64,000 nt of DNA from Isoetes taiwanensis (GCA_021234155.1 JAJEKV010000002.1:15105428-15169427), one strand, 5' to 3'. Shown: positions 1-10,950, counted from the stretch's first letter. Program-made: numbers and translations. Notes: generated from the sequence alone by a model not told the origin.

Positions 1-363
1 TCGGTGAAAACCTTCTCCGGGATCACCACTGCCTTGATGAAAGTGGGGGGTCGTCCACGTGGTCGAATCGATGCCATTGGTTTGAATTAATGCCTGACGG
101 CCTAGGTCAGTGTCGTACGCCATCCACTAATGGTGTAACCGGAGAGCGGGAAAACTGCCAGTTATTCGTACGGGCCCAATTGCGAGTCGCCACGTGTGCG
201 GTGGGGGATTTCGAAGGATGGGAGCACAGTTTGGCGATGGCTATGTCCGAACTCTGTGCCCAAGAACGATTGCCCTTTCCGACCGGAACTGAGCGGAAAG
301 GGCCCAATTGCTGCCGAATCTAGAGGCGTTGTCGCTGTTGTTGCATCTGCCGAGTATTTAAAG

Positions 364-435
364 GTAAGCGCCATCGACAGGTCCGTTTTTTAAGTCTATT
401 TTAGTCTTATTCTAACCGGTTATGTTATTTTACAG
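364..435 (+). other. 5' UTR intron of the zinc-finger gene
   Basis: The donor is AAAG|GTAAGC, followed by a T-rich tract and the acceptor TTTTACAG, placed immediately before the ATG at 436. In the second MULE copy the acceptor reads TTTTACG (near 13,778), so splicing would fail there if that base call is right. Confidence 0.65.
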
Positions 436-1707
436 ATGGTGGAGGAGTCGATTAACCTGGAAATCAGCCTAAATACCTCCATTAACGAGAACTGGAATGG
501 GGCAATAGAAGAAAACTCGGCTTGGCAATTGCCCGACTGCCTCAAAGATATTGCTGGGATTGAATCCGACCAAGAGGTTCAATCCCCGAACAAAAAGAGA
601 CTAAGGGCAGAAGCAAGAGCTAAAGGAGCTTCACCACAGAAGATTACCCCTGCTGCCAGGCCCGATGCTTCAGTCGATGGCCAATGGGAAGGAAATGGAA
701 ATGCAGATGTTCCAAAGAATGCTCAAAATGCAGATGAGGGGGATGAGGCCCCGAAAAGTAATATTGAATGTTTTAACGTCAATCCAAGCGAGGAACTGGC
801 AACTGAAGAATTTTTGAAGGACTACAGGTATGATCAGGTCAGTCGAAAATGGCGTTGCCAGGTCGGTGAGTGCAGCAAATCCTACAGCAGGAAGATGGAA
901 CTGGAGAATCATAGGTTCAGGATGCATCAATTATGGCAAAATTACAGGTTTCCAGATGCCCCGAGGGGTCGAATTCCGAAGAACAAGGCTGAGGTGAGGG
1001 TTAGAGATTATGGAAAGATAAGTGTGGAGAGATCTCTTGATCCCGACTTCAAATTTAGCCACAATCTGAGACGAAAACTTCAGAGGGCAAGGGCAGCAGC
1101 AGAGCGTATGGCAGATGAGCAAATCGCCCTCGGCCTTTTGGATGACACGGCCCGAGCCGAGTTTATAAATCTGCAGGTGCGGAGAAAGGAGGCCACAGAA
1201 CTTGAAATGCAGGTAGAGCGGATAAGGGAAATCAAGGAAAGGATTAGGAGTAGGCATGGCAATTTGGATGATAAGGATTTGTTTGGTGATTTGAGCTATG
1301 AACAGCACCAGTTGGACGAAGACGATGTGAGTGCGGAGTAAGAAGCTGCGAATACGCTTGAATTTAATTCACCTCCTCCCAAAACCCCAAATTCAAATAG
1401 CCCAAGTCTGCAGGGTACTCCAAGGAAGCGGACTTTTGTGCAGGCCCGGAGGGATGCAGATCTGATGGCTCCAAACCAGATTGTGCATGAAGAATTAGAG
1501 GATGAGCTCGAAAATGCAGATGAATTGGCTCCCCCGACCCCGAGCAAGATAAAAATGTGGTATTTGTATATGCTGGACCCCCACTTCTTTGAAGCTCTAA
1601 AATTATATGACAGAGGGATTAGAAAGGAGCTTTGGCAGTTTAAATTTTCTCTAGATTATCCAATTGTGGTTCAAAGTCCTCTGCTGAAGGTGGGGGCAAA
1701 ACAATAG
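436..1707 (+). CDS. C2H2 zinc-finger protein carried by the MULE (copy 1, intact)
   Basis: The ATG at 436 directly follows a clean intron (donor GTAAGC at 364, acceptor TTTTACAG at 435), so the upstream exon is probably 5' UTR. The frame is open to TAA at 1,339 (301 codons) and then continues in frame to TAG at 1,705. One classical finger is visible near residues 138-161: CX4CX12HX4H with FRMH at its end. It is followed by a basic segment and then an Arg/Glu-rich, probably coiled-coil region (about residues 215-280). The tail is acidic and proline-rich. The TAA lies inside a GTAAGA donor; splicing 1,338-1,400 (63 bp) removes it and keeps frame, giving 402 residues. I do not recognise the family. 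A DNA-binding regulator of the element is an inference from the finger and the adjacent palindromes. Confidence 0.7.
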
Positions 1708-1759
1708 GCAAAAAAATAGTTTGAACACACCTTATAGAACAAAAAATTAAAAAATAAAT

Positions 1760-2780
1760 CCGTCCGCCTGCTGGTGATCCCGGAGGTGGGGATCACCACA
1801 CGTGATCCCATCCTCCGGGATCAATAGCAGGCGGACGGGAATAAATTGACAACCTTAGAAACATTGTACCTTGTAGGCAAAAAAATAAAAAATAAATCCG
1901 TCCGCCTGCTGGTGATCCCGGAGGTGGGGATCACCACAAGTGATTCCATCCTCCCAGATCACCGATCGATGAAAGGACGGAATAAATTGATAACCTTAGA
2001 ACTATAGTACTTTTAGGGAAAAAAAAAAAAAAAATAAATCCCCTCCGCCACTGCTGGTGATCCCGAGTGGGGATCACCACCGTGATCCCGATCCTCCCCG
2101 GATCACCAAGAGGGCGGACGGGATTAAATTGATAACCTTAGAACCATTGAACCTTATAAGCAAAAAAATAAAAAATAAATCCGTCCGCCTGCTGGTGATC
2201 CCGGAGGTGGGGATCACCACAAGTGATCCCATCCTCCGGGATCACCAGATCGCGGACGGGAATAAATTGATAACCTTAGAACCATAGTACTTCAGGGGAA
2301 AAAAAATTAAAAAATAAATCCGTCCGCCTACTGGTGATCCCGGAGGTGGGGATCTCCGGGATCACCAGCAGGCGGACGGGATTAAATTGATAACCTTAGA
2401 ACCATTGAACCTTATAGGCAAAAAAATAAAAAATAAATCCGTCCGCCTGCTGGTGATCCCGGAGGTGGGGATCACCACAAGTGATCCCATCCTCCGGGAT
2501 CACCAGATCGCGGACGGGAATAAATTGATAACCTTAGAACCATAGTACTTCAGGGGAAAAAAAAATTAAAAAATAAATCCGTCCGCCTGCTGGTGATCCT
2601 GGAGGTGGGGATCACCACATGTGATCCCGTCCTCCGGGATCACCAGCAGGCGGACGGATTTATTTTTTATTTTTTTGCCCATAAGGTAAAATGGTTCTAA
2701 GGTTATCAATTTAATCCCGTCCGCCTGCTGGTGATCCCGGAGGTGGGGATCACCACACGTGATCCCGTCCTCCGGGATCC
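1760..2780. repeat. Palindromic minisatellite array 1 (8 units, period about 138 bp)
   Basis: Units begin near 1,760, 1,898, 2,041, 2,180, 2,319, 2,439, 2,579 and 2,717. Each has a palindrome of about 79 bp whose 27-bp arms run from CCGTCCGCCTGCTGGTGATC through CCGGAGG and back again. A nested inverted repeat, GGGATCAC..GTGATCCC, surrounds a CACGTG-like core. Palindromes are separated by A/T-rich spacers of about 60 bp containing ACCTTAGAACC. The spacer between units 7 and 8 is inverted. The fifth unit lacks the inner part. Units 2 and 3 are scrambled at CAG/CTG-type sites. Confidence 0.95.
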
Positions 2781-2909
2781 CCACGTCAAAAAAAGTAATA
2801 GAATTACCTAGCCATTGAAAAAAAAGTCGCCTTCACCACTTTACCATTAGAAATTCAAATCATGGGTTAACCATTGTACAACGGATAGTACAACGGTTCA
2901 TTCATGAGT

Positions 2910-2919
2910 CTATATATAC
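2910..2919 (+). promoter_or_regulatory. TATA box of the small MULE gene
   Basis: TATATATACC lies about 100 bp upstream of the ATG at 3,015 and just past the end of palindrome array 1. The same box is kept in copy 2 at 16,249-16,258. The spacing fits a transcription start near 2,945. Confidence 0.6.
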
Positions 2920-3014
2920 CCTTGCCTTAGTTGTTCTTGGTAGAAAGTTAGTTGGTTTCAATTGAGTTCAGTAGCAGTCGAGTTCATTTGCCTACGGTTC
3001 AAGGCAAGTGACAG

Positions 3015-3608
3015 ATGGTGAGGACCCGACAACAGCTTGTTGAGAGGAGTGCCATCAATGCCCACAGTCTTGAGGATATTCTCATCCACTTGAATGAAAT
3101 TCAGGAGGATGTGGGGATAGATCTCGCCCAACCTAACAGCATCGAAACGTTCCAAAGTAAGCATGTTGTTGTCTTTCTTCACATTTATGTTCTACTTTCA
3201 TATTAATCTTTTCATGATCCCCTCATGGTTCATACTGAGACCGTGGAGAATGGGGAATTCGTGAGAGACCCTAGGCCTCTCAACACCGATCCCGGTCGGC
3301 CAAGCCATAGGGCATTGCTTTGGGAATTGAAGAAGTGCATTATCCAGGGCAAGGCTTTGAAGTATTTGCTAGCTATGGACCTTGTCTGGGAAGGCAACAC
3401 CCTAAAAGCCTGCTTCGAGGAAATGTATACTGCACGGAGGCTGCGAAAGAAGGTTCTAATTAGGGAAGTCCTAGAGGGGTCTGATCCATCCCTATGCGAC
3501 ATCTTCGATCACATGATGTGGAGACTACCCTGCGGTGTGCCAGATGTAACTGTTGAGGACGTCCGTGCAGAAGGCATGGCACCAGTGATTGATATTGATT
3601 CAGAATGA
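3015..3608 (+). CDS. Small two-exon MULE-borne protein of unknown function (copy 1)
   Basis: Exon 1 (3,015-3,156) begins MVRTRQQLVERSA and ends at a good GTAAGC donor. Exon 2 probably starts at 3,268 after GTGAGAG, giving about 160 residues and ending in the acidic VIDIDSE. If unspliced, the second part can be read alone from ATG 3,225 (127 residues). A mixed-charge helical stretch (WELKKCIIQGKALKYLL) precedes a Cys-containing segment. No signal peptide, membrane span or known domain is recognised. The gene sits between two palindrome arrays and has its own TATA box. It is almost unchanged between the two element copies, unlike the zinc-finger gene. The acceptor site is uncertain because the copies differ there. 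Confidence 0.55.
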
Positions 3609-3738
3609 TTCCGAATTAGAATGTTAGTTTTAAGCCATTGTAAGGCCCCATTGTAACTTATGATCCATTTTGAAACATGCAAATGAATAGAATGAAACCA
3701 TTGAAACAATGGAAATAAATAGACCATTAAAATTTACC

Positions 3739-4200
3739 TGGGATCCCGGAGGACGGGATCCAATGTCTGGTGATCCCGGAGAACAGGATCAGTATCTGTT
3801 GGTGATCCTGTCCTCTAGGATCACTAGCTCGCGGACGGGAAAATTTCGAATACCTTGGAACCTTAGAACCTTAGGGGAAAAAAAATTAAAAAAGAATGCG
3901 TCCGCCTGATGGTGATCCCGGAGGTGGGGATCACCATCACGTGATCCCGTCCTCCGGGATCACCATCAGGCGGACGGAAAAATTTTGAAAACCTTGTAAC
4001 CTTGTAACCTTAGAACCTTAAGGGAAAAAAGAATTAAAAAAGAATGCGTCCGCTTGATGGTGATCCCGGAGGTGGGGATCACCATCACGTGATCCCGTCC
4101 TCCGGAATCACCATCAGGCGGACGGAAAAATTTTGAAAACCTTGGAACCTTAGAACCTTAGGGGAAAAAAAAATTAAAAAACCATGCGTCTGCCTGATGG
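3739..4200. repeat. Palindromic minisatellite array 2 (copy 1)
   Basis: Two full units (near 3,900-3,978 and 4,047-4,125), one diverged unit near 3,739-3,838, and the start of another at 4,188 cut by the deletion junction. The arms are those of array 1 but the inner loop reads ATCACGTGAT, which contains a perfect CACGTG. Spacers carry ACCTTAGAACCTTA. Confidence 0.9.
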
Positions 4201-4206
4201 TCAGCC
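4196..4206. other. Deletion junction in MULE copy 1
   Basis: Up to GCCTGATGGT the sequence follows copy 2 at about 17,521-17,530. From CAGCCACGGCATGGGG it follows copy 2 from about 21,772, inside the right terminal inverted repeat. The missing 4.24 kb hold the last palindromes, the transposase gene, a foldback and the inner part of the right terminal repeat. Confidence 0.75.
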
Positions 4207-4489
4207 ACGGCATGGGGATCCCGAAGGGCGGGATCAGGCTTTGGTGATTCCGGAGGGCGGAATCAGGTGTTGGTGATACCGGAGGCGGGGAACACCACGG
4301 ACGGCCCGGATGTGTCGCGTGGGCGGACGGCCCAGATTTATGCGGTGACCCCACGCAGGTCGATATGGTGAACGGGGTCCCGAAACGTTGATTCGTCCGA
4401 GCCACGCGGTGATACCGTGGATCTGTATTTTCACCTCGGGATCCCCAAACCGGTAAGACTATCCCCGAGCCCGAAGGATGGACCCAAAA

Positions 4490-5651
4490 AAAGAAGCTTA
4501 ACCGCAAAGAAAGAAGGGGAGGAAGATGCGTGTGTTCTTCCTCCGCCATAAATGCTCATAAATGCGTCGTAAGTCCGGAATCAATGCAATAATGCCATCA
4601 ATGCAAGATGTCATGGGCTCAATTTGTAAGGAAGAAATTAGAGGAGAACAAAAAAACTAGACACTACATTACATAAGAAAGATAAGACTATTGCAAAAAA
4701 AAATGTCACATCCGTATAACTCTTATCCTTTCATAAGATATTGATACAACCTCACACTTAAAGAGGTAAAGAGGAGGAAAAATAGCAGTCACCCAAAAGA
4801 GAATCAAACACAACCCCCAAAGAATATCCATTATACACTTGAACATTTCTTAATCAAGATAAGCTTTGAGTTTATGACTACCTTTTCATTGTTGGTGTGT
4901 TACATGGTGCGGGACCATCCTTGAGCAGGACCATCCAAATATATTTGAGTTTATACATATGCCTCACAAAAAAAAAAAGCCGATGGGAACAACTTTTTCT
5001 TTCGCCTTTAAGTGAGTACAAAAAAGTTATCTACAAAAAGTTATCTCTTGCTTACCGCCGGATAAATTGGAACTTATCACAATCACAATTGATCCCCATA
5101 AAAATGCAAAAATTATGTAAGTCTTGCAGGGACATATCACAACATATAGTGTCTTTTTTGTCACTAGCAATAAAAACTTACAAAGTGTTGGAATTCCCTG
5201 TTCAACATCTTAAGGCATGTTTAACCATGTTCCTAGCAAAACTGCAATAATAGGATAAAAGTACTTGGGTTCTGTGGACTGTTAAATAGTAAGTGATGCA
5301 AATTGGCTTGTGTACAATCTGTTCTCAATTTCAATAACGAGAAGATATTGAAATCCCTTTTCTCCTCGGATGCAAAGTTGTAGAATATCTTGCCCTAGTA
5401 CAAATTTTTGGACCTTGTTTAATCTGATGAGAATGCTCTATTTGTTCACATCTGCAGTCAGGAATAAAAGCTACATAGTAGAATACTCATAGTAACTTGC
5501 AATGATGTTTTCAATACATATATAAGTCAGGTTCAATTTCAATTTTTGTTTGAAGCTAATATTCCTGCCCTAGGAAAAAACATGGGCATGACACGTTTAC
5601 ATAAAAAAATAACAAAAAAAGAAAAAATTTCTCTTTCTTGCTCTTCAAGCA
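4490..5651. other. Gene-free native LTR sequence (copy 1)
   Basis: This stretch is A/T-rich with short homopolymers and matches 22,052-23,229 at high identity, apart from CAG/CTG-type differences. No convincing coding region is seen. It should be the upstream part of the copia LTR on the minus strand. Confidence 0.6.
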
Positions 5652-5816
5652 ATCTCTCTCACTTCCGTCTGGCGGTCTGCCGAGACCGAGCGTCGGTCCA
5701 TCCCCTCACAAGAGTCAGGCGAGGTGCAGAACCCAGCGGGTTTTAGTATTTTTCCTTAGTGTTAGGCATATTCTTTGCGTTGGTATTTGGATGGATGTGC
5801 CACCCTGCCGTGGTGG

Positions 5817-6780
5817 TTATTTAGATATATGATTTATGTTGATTGCTAACATGTATTCGCGCTTCAGCGGCAGTAGAGCCCCATTGGCGTGGGCGGGCGA
5901 CACCTCTGTGTCCTTTCCTTGGCATCTTCTTATAGATTGGCCGGAAGGTTGGAAGCCAGGGCCCTGCTCATCAGCGAGATGAATGCGCCATGGGATCCCG
6001 GAAAGTCCGGCGGGGGCTCGTATATATGAAAGGCAAATGTTTTCCTTGAAGCGGGGATCATAAAAGTCACAACCCTTTGACATATCTACAAGTAGGATAT
6101 ATATGCTCTATCATCCAATTTTTGCCTCAATTGTTTCGGAGAACGTACACATAAGCAAAGGCCGACCATAAAGCCTTCAAATCATTGTAACATGGAGCCT
6201 TTCCCTCGACCAAAGCATTTCCGTATTCCACCATTAACACTTGATGTAGGTAGAATATTTTGACCATCACAGTAGTCTTCAAAGCTTCATCCCAAATATA
6301 ATTAGGTAGTCCAGAGAATTTTAGCATAGATCTTACAAAGATTGGAGTAAAGTCACGTTCTTCCTTTCAGCCAGCCATTTTGTTGAGGAGAGTATCTGCA
6401 AGTTAATCTGTCTTCTAATTCCATGGTTAGCACTAAAAGCTTTGAATTCATGTGATAAATACTCACCCCTCCTCTATCAGACCTTATGCATTTGATTTTT
6501 CTCCTACGTTTCAGGTTGAGCTTCCTCGCCACAAACATTTTCGGAGCCTCATAAGCTTGATCTTTTAGTTTTAAAAGGTAACACTTAGCCCTCCCGCTAA
6601 AATCATCAATAAATGTCATAAAGTATCTATTTTCCTGTCCATGCTTGTCACATTCCGGGAGGCCCACAAAGATGCAGATGAATAAGATCCAAGATTCCTT
6701 TTGCCCTTTAAAGGTTCTCTTAAAGGTATCTTGTTTGCTTGCCAAGAATACATCCTCCACATAGCAATTTTTTCTCTTTG
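5817..6780 (-). pseudogene. Copia integrase remnant
   Basis: Between 6,760 and 6,353 the minus strand reads a Ty1/copia integrase core: YFMTFIDDFSGR, then KIKCIRSDRGG, then YSPQQNGW, which are the usual conserved blocks. A second piece (6,327-6,127) reads SGLPNYIWDEALKT, the end of the integrase domain. A third (6,083-5,817) begins SKGCDFYDPRFKE, resembling the segment that links integrase to RT. Frames shift between pieces, and reverse transcriptase and RNase H are absent, so the pol gene was cut before the 3' LTR. Confidence 0.8.
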
Positions 6781-7110
6781 TTCTTTGATTGCGATATGAG
6801 TCCCCTTCTTTGCAAGTACTTCAATGTTTGCAAAATTTGTATGGCATAATCGAAGTATGCCAAGTTTTCAAGGAAGTACATTCAACATTATTCACGCGAT
6901 GGGTTTTTCATATTCAAGACCAAATAAGTTTACCAACCCTCTTGCCAATAAATTTGATTTCATTATTGAGAAAGATTTTACATTCAAGTCTTTCAAAAAC
7001 CACCTTGTATCCAAGGTCTACCGGTTGACAAATAGAAATCAAGTTTCTTACAAGCCAGGCACACAAAGTACTTCCCTAAATAACGACTCTACCATCTAGA
7101 TCAAACAATT

Positions 7111-7672
7111 CTAACACTCCCCGAAGTCTTCAATCTTTTGCAAAGCACCATCTCCTAACCGCGACGCGTGTCCAGCTCCAACTCCTTTGCATTCCTTGAG
7201 CAAGCTTGAATCACATGTTCTTGTTTTTTTCGGCTTCGAATCTAGAATCATAAATTTGTTATGACCTTTGTTTAATTCATTTGAAATAGAGAGAATTTGA
7301 TCAAAATTTACCTCTGCTGTTTCATCCACTTCCTCATCTTCACTTGAGTTGGTTTCAACCACATTCGTCTCAAAGTTTCTTCCTTTAAAGCTGCCTTCCC
7401 TTGATCTCGTGAAGTTAGCTTTATTGTTTGAGTACTTCTCCTTTCCTCTTCCTTTTTCTGAAGTCCCTTTTAAATTTTGGGGCAGCTAAAACCATATGGC
7501 CTTTGCCATCACAATTAAAGCATCTAATGCTTTTCCCAACATTAGGGCAATCAGCCCTCAAATGTCCATATTTATTGCAGCTGTAGCATGGTCCCTTTTT
7601 GTCTTTAAAATTTCCTTTTTTTTTTGGTTTACCAGCATACAGTACCTCTGGAGAGTGTTCTTCATCTTCAAC
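7111..7672 (-). pseudogene. Copia gag, zinc-knuckle part
   Basis: Around 7,600-7,500 the minus strand reads CYSCNKYGHLRADC, a CX2CX4HX4C knuckle, followed by CFNCDGKGHMVLAA, a second knuckle whose last cysteine is missing. Downstream (7,362-7,111) is an acidic and basic linker toward protease. The copia gag is interrupted at 7,672 by the solo LTR. Confidence 0.75.
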
Positions 7673-10251
7673 TGTAACGATCCCTGCTGCTTGGTGTTGT
7701 TTTGTAGCCGTGAGGTTTTAAACTATAGAATTCATTAGCTAAGGGTATTTGAACCATTAATATAATTCATGTTAAAAAGGTGAGCACCATAAATTAGGGA
7801 AGTGAGGCTCGTTATTTGTGCCAAGGGATGTCATGCCAAATTCTAAGACACCCTTTTTGATTAGGAGAATGCCTAATCGAAAGCCTCATGTCCGGGCAAA
7901 GATGATGAATCGCCAACCAATGGTTCCCGCACTTAGCTAAGCAGAAAATAAAGGATTTAAGCCATGGAAGTAATTTAGACCAATGGGGACATTGCCAAGT
8001 AGGTTTTGCCATGTGGCTCAAAATATATAAGGCCTTTGCTAGATAAGAACAACAGACCGTATGACGAGCTTGAAGCTTTAGCCACAGCCGGAGGAAGGAG
8101 GTGGAAGCAAAGCTTGCTGGAGTCAAGTTTCTAAATTAAACAAAAACAACTGACCGAGATTACTAGAGGTGGGATTTGTGTTGGGTGGGTTTTACGGGTT
8201 AGAGCTCTTAAGAATTAAACAAATAAGAGAGGCGTAACAAGAAGAGACTGAGCTCCTAACAGGGTGAACCAGTTTGTAAACTGCATGTGAATTGTTGGGT
8301 CCTTGAATTCGAGGCCGGGCTTTTACCGATAAGGGTTTGGTCATGCTTTTCGCCTTATGCTTCTCAGAGAAACATGCCGCTATGCCGACCTCTGTGGGAA
8401 ATTTGGAGTCCTGTTGGCCATTCGAACCTTCTCGCTTGAAATGACCGATCGGCTCTTTCTTCATCAAATCCGTTATGTAGTTCCGCTATGTAGTTTCATC
8501 CAAGTTTGCCCCGGCGAAACTCTATTCTGCCATTTGCCCACTTGAGCTGTCCTTGAGCTTTGGTGAGAATTTGGTTTGAGAGCTAGCATCCGATTCTATC
8601 CCCGCATCTTCTATTTTGCTTTAAAATCCGACTCCTCCCACGCCAATTTGAGGCATGCCCAGGTGGCGATTGCCTTTCTGATAGCTTCAAACCCAGATAG
8701 GAGTTGCTTGATACGGCCCTTCTTCTCAAATCCGGTCCCTTCCTGTCGTTAAAAAGAGTCTTTGGCGAGTTTTCCGGAAGTTCCGTGATGGTAGAACCGT
8801 GACCCATCCGAAATAATCTCTATCTCTCGGGCGCCACTCTTGCTTGAATCGGGTTCGATACAAAAATAAGGGATACTGTGGTCCAAGATCCCTTGATACT
8901 TTAATGAATGTTTCATGTCAATATGAGTAACTATATAGGATCTTGTTGCCCATATAGCCTAGGCCCATAATAATGCAAACGTAAGGGAAGTGGTAACTCT
9001 ATAAACCGGGAATAGACAGTTAGGGTTTTTAATGATGAGACTACTTAATGAAGCTAGGCTCTAGGGTGAATTGGTTTATGGGATGATTGTTCTGTTTGAA
9101 TGTATACTTTGGCTTTTGGCACGTCTATGAGTGATATTGGATAATATAAGCTAAATATGCAAAGGGGATATAATAGTTGAGGTAGACGTTGCATGGAACA
9201 TGGGTGATATATATTTACATTGCTTTTGGATATGGAATGGTTTGCCTTGTAGAGGTTCCGATGGTATTTTCTCTCAGGAATATTCGTGATGTATGTTGTG
9301 GCTTTTGGCATTGCATTTACGCCCATCTTATTTTGGGGTGGGGCGGCGCGGTGACTCTCAAGATCCGTGGCTAGAGGGAGAGGGCTAGACGGATGAGGCC
9401 AAGGGAGAGCCCCCTTGTTTTAACGCCCGCACGCATGTGGGATTTGAATTTGTCTCCTTGGGGTCGCACCCAAGGGGAACGTGGTCCGATCGAGATCCTA
9501 GGCATATTGTGATGCATTTAGATTTGAGAACTGCTTTTGGGATTACCTCTAACCATTTTTGCGTGATTATGGAGCGAGGTGAGTAACTGGTGGTCATGTA
9601 TTGATATCTCATGTTGTGTGTACTTGTTGTTTCCTTACCCTAAGGTTCCCCACTTAGTCCCCGTGGACTAACCCCCGCTTTTGCTTGTCAGATGTGATTA
9701 AAGATGGCACGTCCGGTGAGCCGAAAGCATCACGCTACACCTAGACTCCTTTGTGACGTGGTGGTTCCGAGACCTATGATGCCGTAACTTGTGTCAAAAC
9801 ATGAAATTTATAACATGCTGATTAACCTCTTCAGCAGATATATTATGAGGAGAGGCAACCGCAGTTGACCTCCTCGGATAGAGAGTCTCAAAAGGAACCC
9901 TCGAGAGTCCGGTTCAACAGGGTCCTTCTTCACCACCCCTGACGGGAAGGCCCGAGTGATGTGTTATATTTTGGGGTGCGTATATCTGTAGTTTTGTTTG
10001 GACATGCAGCAGCCTTTTATCTTGTGTATAAGTCTTGAACTTTATTGTGCTTGGTATTCCATGTGATGATGAACTTGTAACTGTGGTGATCCTAAACTCT
10101 TTGTATTTTGAGAATCTTATGAATGTGATCTAGACGCTTATGCGCTGTTTTTTATGAATTGATATTGCCATGATTGTTAGATTATCTCCTATTAAGTGTA
10201 GTATGTTAGGTCATGGGCGGACGGCCCAACCCAAGGGCCGGGTCCGCCTCA
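7673..10251 (+). mobile_element. Solo LTR (2,579 bp) inserted in the copia gag
   Basis: It starts TGTAACGATCCC and ends GGGTCCGCCTCA, so it has TG...CA termini. It is flanked by a perfect 5-bp duplication TCAAC (7,668-7,672 and 10,252-10,256). Copia gag sequence lies on both sides. No gag or pol domain is seen inside, so it is probably what remains after recombination between the two LTRs of a separate element. The orientation is taken from the TGTAAC start common in plant gypsy LTRs. Confidence 0.8.
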
Positions 10252-10256
10252 TCAAC

Positions 10257-10929
10257 ACTCACTCCCTTTCGCCAAATTCAGTCTCGATCATTTGACCGCA
10301 TGCTCCTTGAAAAGCAAACATTTCTAAGCGGTGTAGCAAGTCGATCGTTATGTGCTACAGACCGCCAAGGACAATATTTGATATTGCTCATTTAGGATAA
10401 CCCCGCCCATCCAAATCAGAATGATAGAATCAAATTTTTCCGTGATACTGGCCGATTATCCTTTTCATACAACTTCGCCTTTCCTGTTGCTTCTCTAAAA
10501 CATCTATTTGTGATGATGTTTTGACTTCATACCGATTTATCATATATTCCCACATTTCTTTTTGATTCATACCTCTAAGCTTGGGTTTGATGGCGGTCCA
10601 ACCTTACTTTGTAATGATAGCCACCAGCCTCCATCACCTTTTAATTCATCAACCGGTCCAATTTGTTAGTTTAGAAATAATTGTTGATCTTTTACCTCCA
10701 CCGCCAAAGACTAGATTCTTGGACTGCCCTTCACTTGATTCTCGCTAATTTAAGTTGTCACTCTTGCATTGTCTCATGTCCTTGCATTTTCTCCTTCAAT
10801 AATAAGGTACCATAAGTTTTCAAATTCAAGTACTGTCTTTATTTCTTGTTTCCAAATCTGAAAACCATTGTCACCTTTGAAACGCTCAATAGATGTTAAC
10901 AGATTAGCACCAAAATGGGTTGACATTTT
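10257..10929 (-). pseudogene. Copia gag N-terminus
   Basis: From the ATG at 10,929 the minus strand reads MSTHFGANLLTSIERFKGDN, followed by FQIWKQEIKTVLEFENLWYL, the typical start of a plant copia gag (F-G-N-x-W-K...LW). The ATG lies 10 bases after the primer binding site. The frame breaks near 10,774 and homology fades toward the solo LTR. Confidence 0.7.
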
Positions 10930-10938
10930 AATTGCTAG

Positions 10939-10950
10939 GCTCGATACCAA
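10939..10950 (-). promoter_or_regulatory. Copia primer binding site (initiator Met tRNA type)
   Basis: The minus strand reads TTGGTATCGAGC next to the LTR end TTCTTCA. The usual sequence is TGGTATCAGAGC; the difference is CAG shortened, the same change seen throughout the mobile elements of this window. Confidence 0.75.

Larger units (their letters stand above)
1..4471 (+). mobile_element. MULE copy 1, internally deleted (left end outside window)
   Basis: This copy keeps the zinc-finger gene, the first palindrome array, the small TATA-driven gene, most of the second array and the outer about 270 bp of the right terminal inverted repeat. Its right end ...GAGCC at 4,471 is followed by CGAAGGAT, which is the CAGAAGGAT target duplication of copy 2 with CAG read as CG. 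It therefore occupies the same target site as copy 2 and is not an independent insertion. It lacks the part of copy 2 between about 17,531 and 21,771, which holds the transposase, so on its own it would be non-autonomous. Confidence 0.75.
1..5651 (-). mobile_element. Left (3') LTR of a copia element, partial, carrying MULE copy 1
   Basis: This segment is homologous, in the same orientation, to 13,340-23,229, apart from a 4.24 kb deletion. Homology stops abruptly after the shared word GCAATCTCTCT, near 5,659 here and near 23,237 in the other copy. Copia internal sequence lies between the copies and a primer binding site touches the inner edge of the right copy, which is the layout of two LTRs around a minus-strand element. 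The sequence just right of 5,651 is purine-rich on the minus strand, as a polypurine tract would be. The left end is outside the window. A plain segmental duplication is the alternative reading. Confidence 0.6.

Noticed and set aside
90-393. Coding frames upstream of the zinc-finger gene
   Set aside because: No ATG in the frame that would join across the intron; it is more likely 5' UTR, and in copy 2 the region is full of indels.
1760-2780. CRISPR-like regular repeats
   Set aside because: The spacers are themselves repeated, the repeats are about 79 bp, and the sequence is a plant transposon; there are no cas genes.
1762-2784. Several frames of 70-90 codons with repeated KSVRLLVIPE-like words on both strands
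   Set aside because: They are translations of the palindromic repeat units; they appear on both strands because the units are palindromes.
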